From the NCBI GenBank assembly GCA_030407315.1, contig JALQPE010001807.1, positions 1-64,000 of the forward strand: DNA of 64,000 bases, in the 5' to 3' direction. Shown here piece after piece: positions 53,901 through 62,740 of this stretch; position 1 is the first letter of the stretch, and the number at the start of each line of letters is the position of its first letter. Made by a program: the position numbers and the translations under genes. The DNA is from Asparagopsis taxiformis (Eukaryota > Rhodophyta > Florideophyceae > Bonnemaisoniales > Bonnemaisoniaceae). The notes under the pieces were generated by a model that worked only from the letters and a program-made list of their open reading frames with translations, searched no databases and had not been told where the DNA came from.

Positions 53901-54132
53901 TGTAGTCGGCCTCGTCGGTTTCCGGCAGCTTGTGGTTGTGCAGCGTGCGCGGAAGGCCAACATCGCCACCAGCAGTGCTCACCGAAGCCGTCCCAATATG
54001 CACAGCCGCACCGTCCACGTCCGCAAACAAATTGACATCGACGCCGCGCTTGAGTCCGCGCGACTCCGCTGACGCGCTCACTTGATCGCCGCAAACCGTT
54101 GAAAACAAACTGCTGAAATGCGTATCCGCCAT
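50977..54132 (-). CDS. ParB-like domain protein (5' part), frame lost near 51170
   Basis: I choose ATG 54132 (MADTHFSSLF); the upstream Met at 54252 adds 40 residues that look like leader. Near residues 205-245 there is a threefold decapeptide (GGTKHPARS, GGTKRPARS, GGTKHPARS). About 290-420 is a ParB/Srx-like domain with VIDGLHRLNA near 325, the fold's typical DGxHR motif. A helical region, a basic stretch (RRKRRPSAAN) and an acidic linker follow. Near 51170 the frame changes: the sensible reading moves to the frame of 51175-50861 (HIDRFKFVTRRALLDVWLG) and on into the dioxygenase. The restored gene would be about 1300 residues. Its start faces away from the methyltransferase unit across 2.4 kb of repeats. 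Confidence 0.65.
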   Translation of the reverse strand: MADTHFSSLFSTVCGDQVSASAESRGLKRGVDVNLFADVDGAAVHIGTASVSTAGGDVGLPRTLHNHKLPETDEADYIVVRNIATKDKFKDLPFPYMFDGAEGPPETMGGAYAAAFYPWDTRMMRPAAEDGPSDIRTPAAASNFNAATNQASSGRMPSTGPAGEITGSGGTKHPARSVPVSGGTKRPARSARPSSGGTKHPARSNVTEATTQDVTEVDDEPEVAESIREQQGTQITVPKFVTSDYVGEGATVLVRQLVEPAVTLRDVKEDHVEDLRNNMLAVGYVSSSRITVTVLRSQNTHLPADTRLFQNGKFHANANVTVIDGLHRLNAMHSIADDFTRLTRMHRTKLPQDANRLRWVTQPLDVYYLRRKDDSDLQPHEIIHKSAESNHTTGTQLTERSLVRILSSIQQFIRTIAVANNVENAGDLRESDVIRTLFEAQFMGMMNSTNTARRWTRLAIATLKHPVLDEVLRELNNSERRNEIGITHLDHKIVRELLEENFVFVLRGLSEYLNPAHGGRPDGRFDVNDFYTYVRRVTAIANSLYAAYGRPKSIMRKSFLSTEMAIGSVKQPKELQWHLTNAIAMYRGDDRSSEVRMRRRTTRLQDLETNLKEFFNPTLKKKTKARRKRRPSAANVRLTHKKQRNVEHEPASHGIRRRSQRLRSTGSTRLEEEEPVVVQQSAGEEEQAVVDKPTDQQQATASGDEVDEDSARSPDSAVEIVPQDNQRAGATPSNQESVHTASDEEDKQGADVGQVESKGVREVTITFTVPEGVEVDEDGYIVRDSPSEHDLLFDDRMPSLPDDFEVKDRAEGHHLAQRPADVIASVRVGCLPPIELRLLLESVEIDEEGREVRYLKQVAMDPVFEGLHIPEQHRARHLVFEIDTIYPMFFAAWKMAAKAMCEPTSTFLPSRLDFAQVARMSTSWKDSYEAGTGMAYFHNCRTEINERGYTVMHNFADVSYLDASDKFPFDLGLMEEIPNQELFRYFWERGRGRRCTRTLGTGSCGVPLSILGTMKQMRRTGMRGGLASRLRATAWLTMPRTMRRISTGSSL

Positions 54133-54414
54133 GATTGTTGAGTTGGAAAGTAAAAGAGATGGTTGACGTTGACGTATTCGAGTGATGTGGATGGTAGGTT
54201 TCACGTTGCTTGAAGAATGGTCGTGAACGCCAATCGCTGGAAATAATAACACAATACAACCGAAATTTTGTTAGGTACACACCTATCGTGACCGCTGGAA
54301 TGCAAGACAGGCAATCGAGATGTGAGTGTCCGTTCGGAACGGGCCCGAGTCGGGCTCTCGAAACCTGACGAGGTGGCGTGAAGCAGGCAGTGTCCTTGAT
54401 GTGTAATGTGTTAA

Positions 54415-54695
54415 AATTACAGCTGTCAAGCTAGGCGGCTTTTGGGGCGGCTGCGAGCACCCCTTTATCCGGGGAACACCCTGATTTGAGTTAAAATTTG
54501 GGCTATTCTCAAAAACATGCACATGTGAACATGTTTTTGAGATGGGGGTGTGCCGTACGGCACAATCGACCCGCCCAAATCGTTGATTTTTGCAAGATTT
54601 TTTGTGCCCGAAATTTTAGAATTTCTGGGCTGGCCAGCAGTGCAATCGAGCTGGACATCCACCGGACGTCCATTTCAGGTTGGTCGTGAGAGAGT
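54415..54695 (+). repeat. Dispersed hairpin repeat, copy F (candidate left terminal repeat)
   Basis: Core as in other copies, with a left extension shared only with copy I. Confidence 0.85.
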
Positions 54696-54769
54696 GAGGC
54701 GGGACCATGATGGAACAAGGACCAAGACCTGTCCCTGGCGTATTGAGCCTGAAATTGACCCTTCGTCAG

Positions 54770-55035
54770 ACGCCATTTAGCCTTACAGTTAGTGCCTACA
54801 GAAGCCAGTGACAACCCCACTCGGGGCGGCGGCCGGTGCCTGGGGCCGTTCTGGCCAAATTAGACACCTTGATTTGAATTAAAATTTGGGCTATTCTCAA
54901 AAACATGCACATGTGAACATGTTTTTGAGATGGGGGTGTGCCGTACGGCACTTTCGACCGCCTAAATCGATAAAATTTTGCAATTTTTTTCCTGCCCGAA
55001 ATTCTACAAGTTCTGGGCTGGCCAGTAATGCATTA
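54770..55035 (+). repeat. Dispersed hairpin repeat, copy G
   Basis: GC-rich head and core; the GGACGTCC end is lost after TTCTGGGCTGGCCAG. From 55041 to 55527 nothing else was recognised. Confidence 0.85.
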
Positions 55036-55527
55036 GCTATCTCCTCTAAACCGATTCTAACAAGCAGAAAGAATCCTCTCCTTCATGACGATGCTCTCCA
55101 TCGTCTTTTCGAAGCCATTTCCGTACGAAAAATAATCGAAAAACATATTTGACTTTAACCTAACAGCTATCGCGAGCACCGTACTCAGCTATATTTCCTC
55201 TGTAATTTCCTTCCTCCAACCAATCAATAGCCGCTTGGTCACAGGCTTAAAAGCCTTCCACTATCTGTCCTATCCATCGAAGACCCTCGGAGGGTTCGAT
55301 CCAGGCCTTGATCACCCATGATGGGTGTGCAACCCGAGAAAATGAAAATGGAACATATTGCGACAGGGACGAGATATCATTCCATGAAAGAGAACTTCTC
55401 TTTCGTTTACTTTTTTCTAACAAGATTCTAAACGTCTACAAACCCTATGTCGTCCGTCCGTTTTCATCCCGGAGAGATGTGGATGTGAGGTAAGACGCAG
55501 TGGTGATGTTGTGTTGATTCCCACAGA

Positions 55528-55775
55528 CGGAAGTGGAGGAGGTGGCTACGGAGGAAGCCTGGAGAACTTGTCCGGTACTGACATCTCACATGTTGCCATT
55601 AACGGAGGTGGTGGAGGAGGCTATGGTGCAAGCCTGGAGAACATGTGACTCACATCTCGCAGATGTCAGTACCCATGGATGAGAAGAAAAGCATGTTGAG
55701 GTGCGGTTCGGATATTCGATCCATTAACGGAGGTGGTGGAGGAGGCTATGGTGGAAGCCTGGAGAAGAATAGAGT
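55528..55775 (+). repeat. Three copies of a Gly-rich coding-like repeat
   Basis: GGAGGAGGCTATGG...AGCCTGGAGAA occurs near 55530, 55611 and 55738, encoding GGGGYGGSLEN-type peptide, with stops and unequal spacing between copies. Possibly a decayed repeat protein gene; no intact frame covers all three. 55776-56061 shows nothing else. Confidence 0.6.
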
Positions 55776-56061
55776 AGTCCTATACCCATGGATCACAAGA
55801 AGACGTTGTTGGGCTCCTTTTCGAAGCCCATTCGTCTCTTGAATAAATTTAGCACCCAAATCATATACGATTGCCGAGTTGACACCCCGTATGTCTCGTT
55901 GGTAGAAATAGCAGGGGTTCCACCACTCAGCTGGCGGGAAGTAGTTACTGATTATATGAGATATGGCTTAGCTCCCGCCAAAACCGATAGCTCTGGGCTC
56001 AGGTTCTCCAAATGTGGTTATACGAATGTGTTCTGACAATGCTAGAAGACGAATATCTGCA

Positions 56062-56245
56062 TCCTGATTTGAATTAAAATTTGGGCTATTCTCAAAAACA
56101 TGCACATGTGAACATGTTTTTGAGATGGGGGTGTGCCGTACGGCACAATCGACCGCCCAAATCGATGTTTTTTGCAATATTTTTGCTGCCCGAAATTGTA
56201 GAATTTCTGGTCTGGCCAGCAATGCATCTGAGCTGGACATCCCCA
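56062..56245 (+). repeat. Dispersed hairpin repeat, copy H
   Basis: Core copy 350 bp upstream of the two-ORF unit. Its GGACGTCC end reads GGACATCCCCATGTCC here. Copies H and I bracket the unit in inverted orientation. Confidence 0.88.
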
Positions 56246-56592
56246 TGTCCAGTGGCCGTCCGGATGTCGCTCACCTGGTAAGCGTGATGCACCTGTGACA
56301 ACCTATGTGACTGCAGTCACAGCCGCCATGGCGGCCGTGCAGTACAACCCTCAAAGACAGGGAATCACAATCTTTTTAAAATTTTTGTCTACCACGTATC
56401 CGTCACAACTTATTACCTACACCGGTTACGGGTTTCAAGACCTTTCCAGTGCTGTGTACCCGTATACTCTGTTCCGTTCGATATCAACCAGTGTTCCTCA
56501 CGAAAGAGTGCAAACGTCACGAGATACGTCGTCAAATTTGACTGTCTCGCCGAGCGGTCGCCATCCTGTACCGAATTTCCACTCATTCCATT

Positions 56593-58008
56593 ATGACGAA
56601 TAAGCGCAGGCGCAACAGCAATCCGATCGTTGACGACGCAACCGTGCCAATTCTGCGCGAACCCGCTAGCCCTTGGGAGGATTCTAGTGACATGGGTACA
56701 CGTCGAAACGTAGGTCGCGCCGCCCGCGAAACTACTCTCGCTGGCAAAGACTTCCTCCGCCTCTTGCTGGATTTGTTCGCCCACTCAAGTTTCGCAGACT
56801 TGACGGACAAGCCGGGAGGTTTCACATACGCGGACCTTGGCGCTTGGGTTGCGCAGGGCACGGAAGAACAATTTCTGGCGCTGCAAGGTCGACTCAGCAT
56901 GGCCTTCAGCGGTCGTTCGAAGAATGCTGGAGTCGAGGCGGATGTTGCCGAAATCGTCATGGCAGAGATGAACGTTGAGCGAGCCAAGCAGATTGTTCGT
57001 CTGGCATTACCGATTGCCGAGTTTTCAAGACAGGATGAGCGTATCGGGCAATGGGTTGAGCACTGCATCCTTTCTGGGATCGTGCCGCAGACCTTCCTTA
57101 TTGGATGTAACATGCTTCCTTCGCCACTACAGGCGCCGCAGCGCGGGGAACCAAGCGCCTTCGTTCTTGCTCCACCGGAAACGTTCGAGGTATTGATGTA
57201 TTTCCAAGCGTTGTCTATCATCCGAAATCACAACAAGAACCTGCCGCGTCGCCGAATAGGCGACGCGGCCGAGGAGGGGAACGAAGCCGCACGCGTCCCA
57301 GCCCATCGGAAAAGCACTAATCGAGCTTGTTACGTGGTTCAAGTTTTATACCATGCTTGGACCGATGTGGCCTTCGCCGCAAAGTTTTCCAGCTTCGAAG
57401 AGTTGATGGCGCCGTACATCATTTTCGACAGCAGTGAGCATTGGTTTGACGTGCTCGATGAAGGTCTATTCGCACCGATAGAGCAGAAGCTAGATCTCTA
57501 CCACGACAAAGCTCCCCTATCTCATCCTGATGGATATGGTGGAAAAGTAGAGACAAGAACCAGTGCGCAGCACAGTGTATTTAGGGACCTTGTGAGGAAG
57601 TTCTTCGACCGGTTGCAGTTTCTTATCGTCAACCCGGACCTGTACACCTGGCCGGAGTCCGACCGCTGGGGGGCGCTGGAAATATACTTGTCAAGCGGAA
57701 ATCCGGACAAGCTGCCAGCGTACTTTGACACCCTCGACGAAGACGTTATGGCTGTCCTCCGCCCGGCACCACAAGCCGCGGACGCAGAAAAGGTCCCCAA
57801 GCCGGTTGATGACACTCCCACTCGTCGCAACACAGGAGGGAGAGGTTTGGTTCCGTCGACAAGACACACACAACCAGGCTTCAACTTGGACCTGGGAGGA
57901 CCAGTCTTACTGCCCAAGGGCCGTCTCCCCCGTCACCGTCACCCCATGCGACAGAAGAGCAGGAAAGTGAAGGGCAGGCTCTCGCAAAGGACTTTCTTTC
58001 GAAAATGA
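56593..58008 (+). CDS. Protein of unknown function, first ORF of the methyltransferase-SET unit
   Basis: 471 residues from ATG 56593. I recognise no family. The N-terminus is basic (TNKRRRNS), the middle is a mixed helical globular region with conserved-looking Trp and Cys (YVVQVLYHAWTDVAFAAKF), and the last 80 residues are Pro/Arg-rich and probably disordered, ending RTFFRK. Its TGA overlaps the next ORF's ATG in the sequence ATGA (58005-58008). So tight a coupling suggests joint translation by re-initiation or a frameshift, or that the two are parts of one spliced or frame-broken gene. A role linked to the methyltransferase is inferred from position only. Confidence 0.65.
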   Translation: MTNKRRRNSNPIVDDATVPILREPASPWEDSSDMGTRRNVGRAARETTLAGKDFLRLLLDLFAHSSFADLTDKPGGFTYADLGAWVAQGTEEQFLALQGRLSMAFSGRSKNAGVEADVAEIVMAEMNVERAKQIVRLALPIAEFSRQDERIGQWVEHCILSGIVPQTFLIGCNMLPSPLQAPQRGEPSAFVLAPPETFEVLMYFQALSIIRNHNKNLPRRRIGDAAEEGNEAARVPAHRKSTNRACYVVQVLYHAWTDVAFAAKFSSFEELMAPYIIFDSSEHWFDVLDEGLFAPIEQKLDLYHDKAPLSHPDGYGGKVETRTSAQHSVFRDLVRKFFDRLQFLIVNPDLYTWPESDRWGALEIYLSSGNPDKLPAYFDTLDEDVMAVLRPAPQAADAEKVPKPVDDTPTRRNTGGRGLVPSTRHTQPGFNLDLGGPVLLPKGRLPRHRHPMRQKSRKVKGRLSQRTFFRK

Positions 58009-59798
58009 GTCAGTATTGCCGGGTGTATGACGTCCCTTTCGAAGATTTGGTCAGTGCCGACGAGAGCCGAGAACACGTGCCCATCACGGGCAACGTTCAG
58101 CTCATTCTGACAGATCCGCCCTACAATGTTCGTCGTAAGAGGAACGATTCCAACTCTTCGTACGACAGGCTAACTGCAGAAGATATGCAGGCTAGCATCG
58201 AAGTGTTTGACGAGCTGTTGCGCCCCGGTGGCCACGGCATCGTGTTCTGCTCCGTTTTGCAGTTCTACGAATGGTTCCATTACTTGGAAACGTACAAAGG
58301 ACCGCAGTCAGAAGGCCCAACCGATGCTGCTGCCAGTGATGACGGGTCGGATGAAGAAGAGGTTACGTCCATGAATTCGGACTCCGAAGCATCGCAGCAC
58401 AGTGGCGAAGAAAGTGCGGATGAGGAGGAGGAGGAGGACGAGGAGGAGGAGGACGTCGTTCGGAATTCAGTTTTCTTCGTTGACGAGGTACCTCTGTTGT
58501 TTGTCCGACTACCTGGGCACCTCTATCAAATGCCGGGGCGGAAGAGGTACCAACGCATGAACATGGCAGAGGTCGCTATCCACTTCTGGAAGCGAGGTGT
58601 TCCGTTCAAGACTGGAAGCGAGATGGTGGCCTATAGGAACCACGGATACATGGACGGCACGTACCCGGCGTGGTGCAACGTCACCATCAATATGCCCGCC
58701 ATCGATTCGAATGAGATGGTGTGGCGAACAAGGAGCACAACCGATGCTACGGTCAGAGTTCGTGCAGAGCAGAAGAGCGTCGCTCTCATGATGGAGTTGA
58801 TCAGCCAGCATTCACAGCCTGGTGATATTGTTGTCGATCCATTCTCTGGCACTTTCGCAACGGGAAAAGCAGCTATGAGCTTGCCTGAGCACCGTGTTTT
58901 CGTTGGCAGTGACATGGACAAATTGTGTGTGGCACGATCGCTTCCAAAGCTGTGTGCAGTCATGTCACGTGTAATTCTTTCAAACAACACTGACATGAGG
59001 GTCACGACAGAAGCGAAACAGAGTGCTGAGAAGTTCTTGGCGTCCCCCTCTGTCACGATGCGTACGCAGAGGGAACGCAGGATCATCGAACCCCCACCTG
59101 GCCTTCCCCTGTACCAGAGGTTCCCGAAATATATTCGGCAGTACCTCTGGCAGCTGTGCCCAGAGTCGATTGCGTCGCACGAGCACATGGAAAAACCGGT
59201 ACATTATTGGCCACCTTCCCTGCGCCGCTGGTTGCAAACTGAAAACCCTCGCGTGATGCGGGCACACGATTGTGTTGCGAAAAAATTGAGCGTTCGACCA
59301 TCGCTGATTAAGCATCCAAATGCAGGAAGAGGGCTCTTCGCTGAACAGACATTTAATGTTGGCGACGAAGTATGTGCATACTACGGAACTGTTGTGTACT
59401 CTGATATGAGCAAGGAGTCGATGAGGTTCGCGTACGGAGAGGGTCACATGGCGATAACGAAGGAAACATTCTTGATGTATGCCATCAAGCTGTATGCAAC
59501 AGCGGAGGACGACGAAAACATCGAGCATCCAATTTGGATTGTTCCGGCTCCGTTCTGTTCGGCGCAGTTCATCAACGACCCGCGGTATTTGCGAGGTGAG
59601 GACACTCCGGCGGAAGACACCAGGCGGATGGCCAACGTCGAGTTTGTCGAGAACTACAGCAGCGGTTCGACGGGGAAGAAGCTCAAGGCGAAGGACCTAG
59701 AAAATCCGAAGATCATTGTAGTACGTGCAATCCGCGATATCCGTCCGGGGCAGGAGCTCTACGTTCATTATGGGACAGCGTTTAGAGCATGGAATTAG
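58005..59798 (+). CDS. DNA amino-methyltransferase fused to a SET domain
   Basis: 597 residues from ATG 58005. The N-terminal half is a beta-class N4-cytosine/N6-adenine DNA methyltransferase: motif IV LILTDPPYNVRR (DPPY at 37-40), a long acidic insert (about 110-150, runs of E and D), then AEQKSVALMMELI and motif I DIVVDPFSGTFATGKAA near 279. The C-terminal part from about 438 is a SET domain, the fold of histone lysine methyltransferases: NAGRGLFAEQTFNVGDEV, FINDPR (in place of NH), NVEFVEN, then PGQELYVHYG. Both halves would use S-adenosylmethionine. No stop or frame change is seen. Whether the DNA product is 4mC or 6mA, and the protein substrate, cannot be read from the sequence. I know of no described family with this fusion. 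Confidence 0.88.
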   Translation: MSQYCRVYDVPFEDLVSADESREHVPITGNVQLILTDPPYNVRRKRNDSNSSYDRLTAEDMQASIEVFDELLRPGGHGIVFCSVLQFYEWFHYLETYKGPQSEGPTDAAASDDGSDEEEVTSMNSDSEASQHSGEESADEEEEEDEEEEDVVRNSVFFVDEVPLLFVRLPGHLYQMPGRKRYQRMNMAEVAIHFWKRGVPFKTGSEMVAYRNHGYMDGTYPAWCNVTINMPAIDSNEMVWRTRSTTDATVRVRAEQKSVALMMELISQHSQPGDIVVDPFSGTFATGKAAMSLPEHRVFVGSDMDKLCVARSLPKLCAVMSRVILSNNTDMRVTTEAKQSAEKFLASPSVTMRTQRERRIIEPPPGLPLYQRFPKYIRQYLWQLCPESIASHEHMEKPVHYWPPSLRRWLQTENPRVMRAHDCVAKKLSVRPSLIKHPNAGRGLFAEQTFNVGDEVCAYYGTVVYSDMSKESMRFAYGEGHMAITKETFLMYAIKLYATAEDDENIEHPIWIVPAPFCSAQFINDPRYLRGEDTPAEDTRRMANVEFVENYSSGSTGKKLKAKDLENPKIIVVRAIRDIRPGQELYVHYGTAFRAWN

Positions 59799-59829
59799 GG
59801 TCACGAAAGATGTTTTCATTTCGACTACA

Positions 59830-59835
59830 AATAAA
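59830..59835 (+). terminator. Polyadenylation signal AATAAA
   Basis: AATAAA lies 32 bases after the stop of the methyltransferase-SET ORF, a normal spacing for a eukaryotic mRNA. This supports expression as a nuclear gene. Confidence 0.5.
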
Positions 59836-60009
59836 GCTACGTTCCAGAGTTGAAGTATATCATATAATGCAGCATGTCCAGCCACCATTACTCCAGGGTG
59901 AAACCTATTGAGCAGTACTCGCCTGTCAAAAACCAATCGTTCACACTCTAGATGCACTTCGTCCGAGCAGTGAACCTGACTGCTTGGATGCTGTTATGCG
60001 TGCAGATGC

Positions 60010-60274
60010 AAAATACACGACCAAGTTGAAATGGACGCCCGGTGGATGTCCAGCTCAGTTGCATTGCTGTCCGGCCCAGAAATTCTACAATTCAGGGCAG
60101 AAAAAAATATTGCAAAAAACATCGATTTGGGCGGTCGAAAGTGCCGTACGGCACACCCCCATCTCAAAAACATGTTCACATGTGCATGTTTTTGAGAATA
60201 GCCCAAATTTTAATTCAAATCAGGACGTCTTCCGGACATAGGGGTGCTCGCGGCCTAGCTCTACAGCTGTAATT
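60010..60274 (-). repeat. Dispersed hairpin repeat, copy I (candidate right terminal repeat)
   Basis: Reversed copy with the GGACGCCC end at about 60033, the palindrome core at 60141-60154 and the extension shared with F (GGGGTGCTCG ... ACAGCTGTAATT). Confidence 0.88.
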
Positions 60275-60457
60275 GTACCTCATTAAATACTGTTGATGAC
60301 TGCCTACCGTATACAATCTGGGCTGTTGGCGTATTATCCGGTACTTGACCTGACCTGAACGTTCATCGCAGACCGTTGTGGTTACCGACACTATACAGCA
60401 ATCTTTTTTGTATCTCGTGCAACTCAATCGTTCCATCGCTTCCGGGAAAGCTTCATT

Positions 60458-60862
60458 ATGCCGCCGCGTATTGCGAAGAAAGCTCCAAAGCCTCCGGGCC
60501 TCCAGAAAACCCGGTCAGCAGCTGCTGTATCGAGTGCCCGACAATCCCGTGCGAAGAAGCGGTCTGGGCCTACCGGCAGCATTGAACCGCGGTCCGGTAG
60601 TCGCAAGACGGACCGGCGCAGAACTGGGGATCCGCAGCGAGAAAGTGAGGAAGGAGGAACGGCGCGGAGAGAGATGGGGCTTGACCGAGGCAAGCGTGCT
60701 CGCAGGGACAGTGAACATCATGATGATGACATGATAGTGGCTCAAAACATGTTGGAATTGCGGCAGAGTGCTATGGCAAAGGTAGTTCCTCCCGGGTTGG
60801 CAGATGCGGAGGTGCTGCAGACGGAGTCCCAGCCGGGGCTTCCGAGACACTGGAGGCTGTGA
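60458..60862 (+). CDS. Basic N-terminal segment of the coiled-coil gene
   Basis: 134 residues from ATG 60458, very rich in Lys, Arg and Ser (PRIAKKAPKPPG, RGKRARRDSEHH), suggesting a nuclear, nucleic-acid-bound protein. Near a GGGG run at about 60837 the plausible reading moves to another frame (SETLEAVTPTAPTMPSTS) that stays open to 61143. It is probably the 5' part of the gene that continues at 61097-62740, broken by small indels or joined by an intron I cannot define. Confidence 0.5.
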   Translation: MPPRIAKKAPKPPGLQKTRSAAAVSSARQSRAKKRSGPTGSIEPRSGSRKTDRRRTGDPQRESEEGGTARREMGLDRGKRARRDSEHHDDDMIVAQNMLELRQSAMAKVVPPGLADAEVLQTESQPGLPRHWRL

Positions 60863-61096
60863 CCCCCACTGCGCCAACTATGCCGAGTACATCAGCCCCA
60901 GCAGGTAATGCAGTCAGGGACCCGAGGATAGCGGCAAGGGATGTTGTTTCTGAGCAACGTTCACAGGATGCCAACTATCATCGGCGGTCAGGTGGTACTG
61001 AGGGGAGAGAGCAGCCGGAGTGCGGGCCTCGTCACAACAGAGTGTCATTGGTGCCAAATATGCGCGTAACGCCCCCGCGACGTCAGGCTATTGGCG

Positions 61097-62740
61097 ATGG
61101 AGGACATCATATTCCCGATAGCGTGGGAGATGGGGGACGGTGAGGGCAGAGAGGTTGCATCCGCCGGAATCCATCGATTTAATGGCGAGTCGCATCAATG
61201 CGCAGAAGAAGAAGATCGCGGAGCTGGAAAAAAAGTGTTTAGCCAGGACATAGCAAACAAGGCGCTCACCACGGAGATTGTTGCGTTGGAGGCTAAGGTG
61301 AAGACTCTGCAGGCGGAAAATGCCAGCCTTACTGCAATTGCGAGAACAGGTAGAATCAGTGATCACGGTGGCGGTAAGTCGAAAATACAGAAAGCCATTC
61401 CTGTGAAATACCTTGGAGTTCTTAGGGCGGTTGAGGAAAACCTGACAAAGTGGTGCAAGAACGAGACTATGGAGCTGGACCCTATAGCGGAACAAACGCA
61501 GAGACGTTGGACTGGACGTACCATCGAGGTAGAGCCGGTAGAAGGGGCACTTTGGAGCGAAAACGGTGTAGGATATATTGCTACCCCTCCGGGCTATATC
61601 ATCAAGAATCTGCAGTGGTATACACCTTCGTACAGGGACGAGAGTGATCTGCTGAATGACTTGGTGCGACACGTACTGCGTCAAAGTCCGTGGTGTGATG
61701 TGTTTTCCGATGAGGAGCAGCGTGTGTGCTGTCAAGAGGCTGTGGCGGGGAGCAAGGAATTGAAAGTGAAGGTGACGCAGAAACTGTCCGACGTGATGAG
61801 TGCACGGAAGCGTAATGCGAGGGACAGATTGTTCGGTTCGCTGGGGTACACGAAATTAATGTCTAGATGCACGATGCTGACGACGCGAGCTGAGATGGAC
61901 GAGCGAGAGGAACAAAAGCGCGAAGCGTCTGAGAAGCTTTTGAAACGGGAAAGTAACGGTGATTTGGATATGGGGAGGTGGCGAACGGCACCGTTCTCAG
62001 AGCTGCGATACAGCAAAGGCTTGGTTCCTGACAGCTTCGAAATGGAAGTGAATGGTGATGCATGGTTTAACAACCGAGTAGCTGTGAATGTGCTGGACAT
62101 CTTCAGGGGTTATTCGATACGACCAGAACAAGTAATGGACATAGAGACGAGCATACTAACGCTGGCGCGCCTGGATGCTTGGCTAGTGACTACTGTGGAG
62201 TGTTTGGATGAACCGAAGGGGAAAGGAGGTGCACGGCAGAAGGAGTTTACAAGGCGGTACAGTCAATATGTGGGGGTAGCTTTTCAGCAATTAGTTGGTA
62301 TGGTGGTGTACTGCATGTCTTGTCTCCAAGGCTCGCAAGCAAGGGAAGAAACGGACGTTGTCGAGAGCGAACAGCGGACTAGTGCACAGTCACGGCATGT
62401 GTTTGCAAGCCGTACTGTGACGAGAGAGGCTGTTGAAGTGTGGCAAAGCGGAGAGGGGTCTGGAATTGTTCATGTCGTTGATGATGTAAACCGCTGCTCA
62501 TCACTTGTTCTAGTGTCCGAGGATTGGATTCAATCGCATATTACGTCAAACCTCGGTGCTGTAATGGATTGTGTGATTGCGCAAGGACTAATTGGCGCAG
62601 AACTTTTCGTCGTTGACCCATATGCTGGACACCTGAGTGCAAACCTGAATGTCGAAATCAATGCCCCACAGTATGGGGGCATGGAGCGGCGCCATGCAGC
62701 CACTGCTGATAACGGTTTTGGCGTAATGGAGGATGGTTGA
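61097..62740 (+). CDS. Coiled-coil protein of unknown function
   Basis: About 547 residues from ATG 61097. Near 61230 a run of seven A marks a likely frame change: before it the better reading is MASRINAQKKKIAELEKK, after it ANKALTTEIVALEAKVKTLQ, together a continuous heptad coiled coil. The rest is a globular region of about 450 residues with many charged residues (EEQRVCCQEAVAGSKELK) and no family I recognise. Its 3' end overlaps the convergent transposase-like frame by 83 bp. Its place beside a KDZ/Plavaka-like transposase suggests an accessory gene of that element; this is inference. Confidence 0.6.
   Translation: MEDIIFPIAWEMGDGEGREVASAGIHRFNGESHQCAEEEDRGAGKKVFSQDIANKALTTEIVALEAKVKTLQAENASLTAIARTGRISDHGGGKSKIQKAIPVKYLGVLRAVEENLTKWCKNETMELDPIAEQTQRRWTGRTIEVEPVEGALWSENGVGYIATPPGYIIKNLQWYTPSYRDESDLLNDLVRHVLRQSPWCDVFSDEEQRVCCQEAVAGSKELKVKVTQKLSDVMSARKRNARDRLFGSLGYTKLMSRCTMLTTRAEMDEREEQKREASEKLLKRESNGDLDMGRWRTAPFSELRYSKGLVPDSFEMEVNGDAWFNNRVAVNVLDIFRGYSIRPEQVMDIETSILTLARLDAWLVTTVECLDEPKGKGGARQKEFTRRYSQYVGVAFQQLVGMVVYCMSCLQGSQAREETDVVESEQRTSAQSRHVFASRTVTREAVEVWQSGEGSGIVHVVDDVNRCSSLVLVSEDWIQSHITSNLGAVMDCVIAQGLIGAELFVVDPYAGHLSANLNVEINAPQYGGMERRHAATADNGFGVMEDG

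Larger units (their letters stand above)
54415..60274 (+). mobile_element. Candidate 5.9-kb transposon carrying the methyltransferase-SET unit
   Basis: Repeat copies F and I are inverted and share homology beyond the common core: AATTACAGCTGT, then GCTAGG, then GAGCACCCC occur at 54415-54460 and, reversed, at 60240-60274. Copies G and H lie inside, in F's orientation. The enclosed genes are the two ORFs at 56593-59798. I see no clear target duplication. It could also be several independent repeat insertions. Confidence 0.5.
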
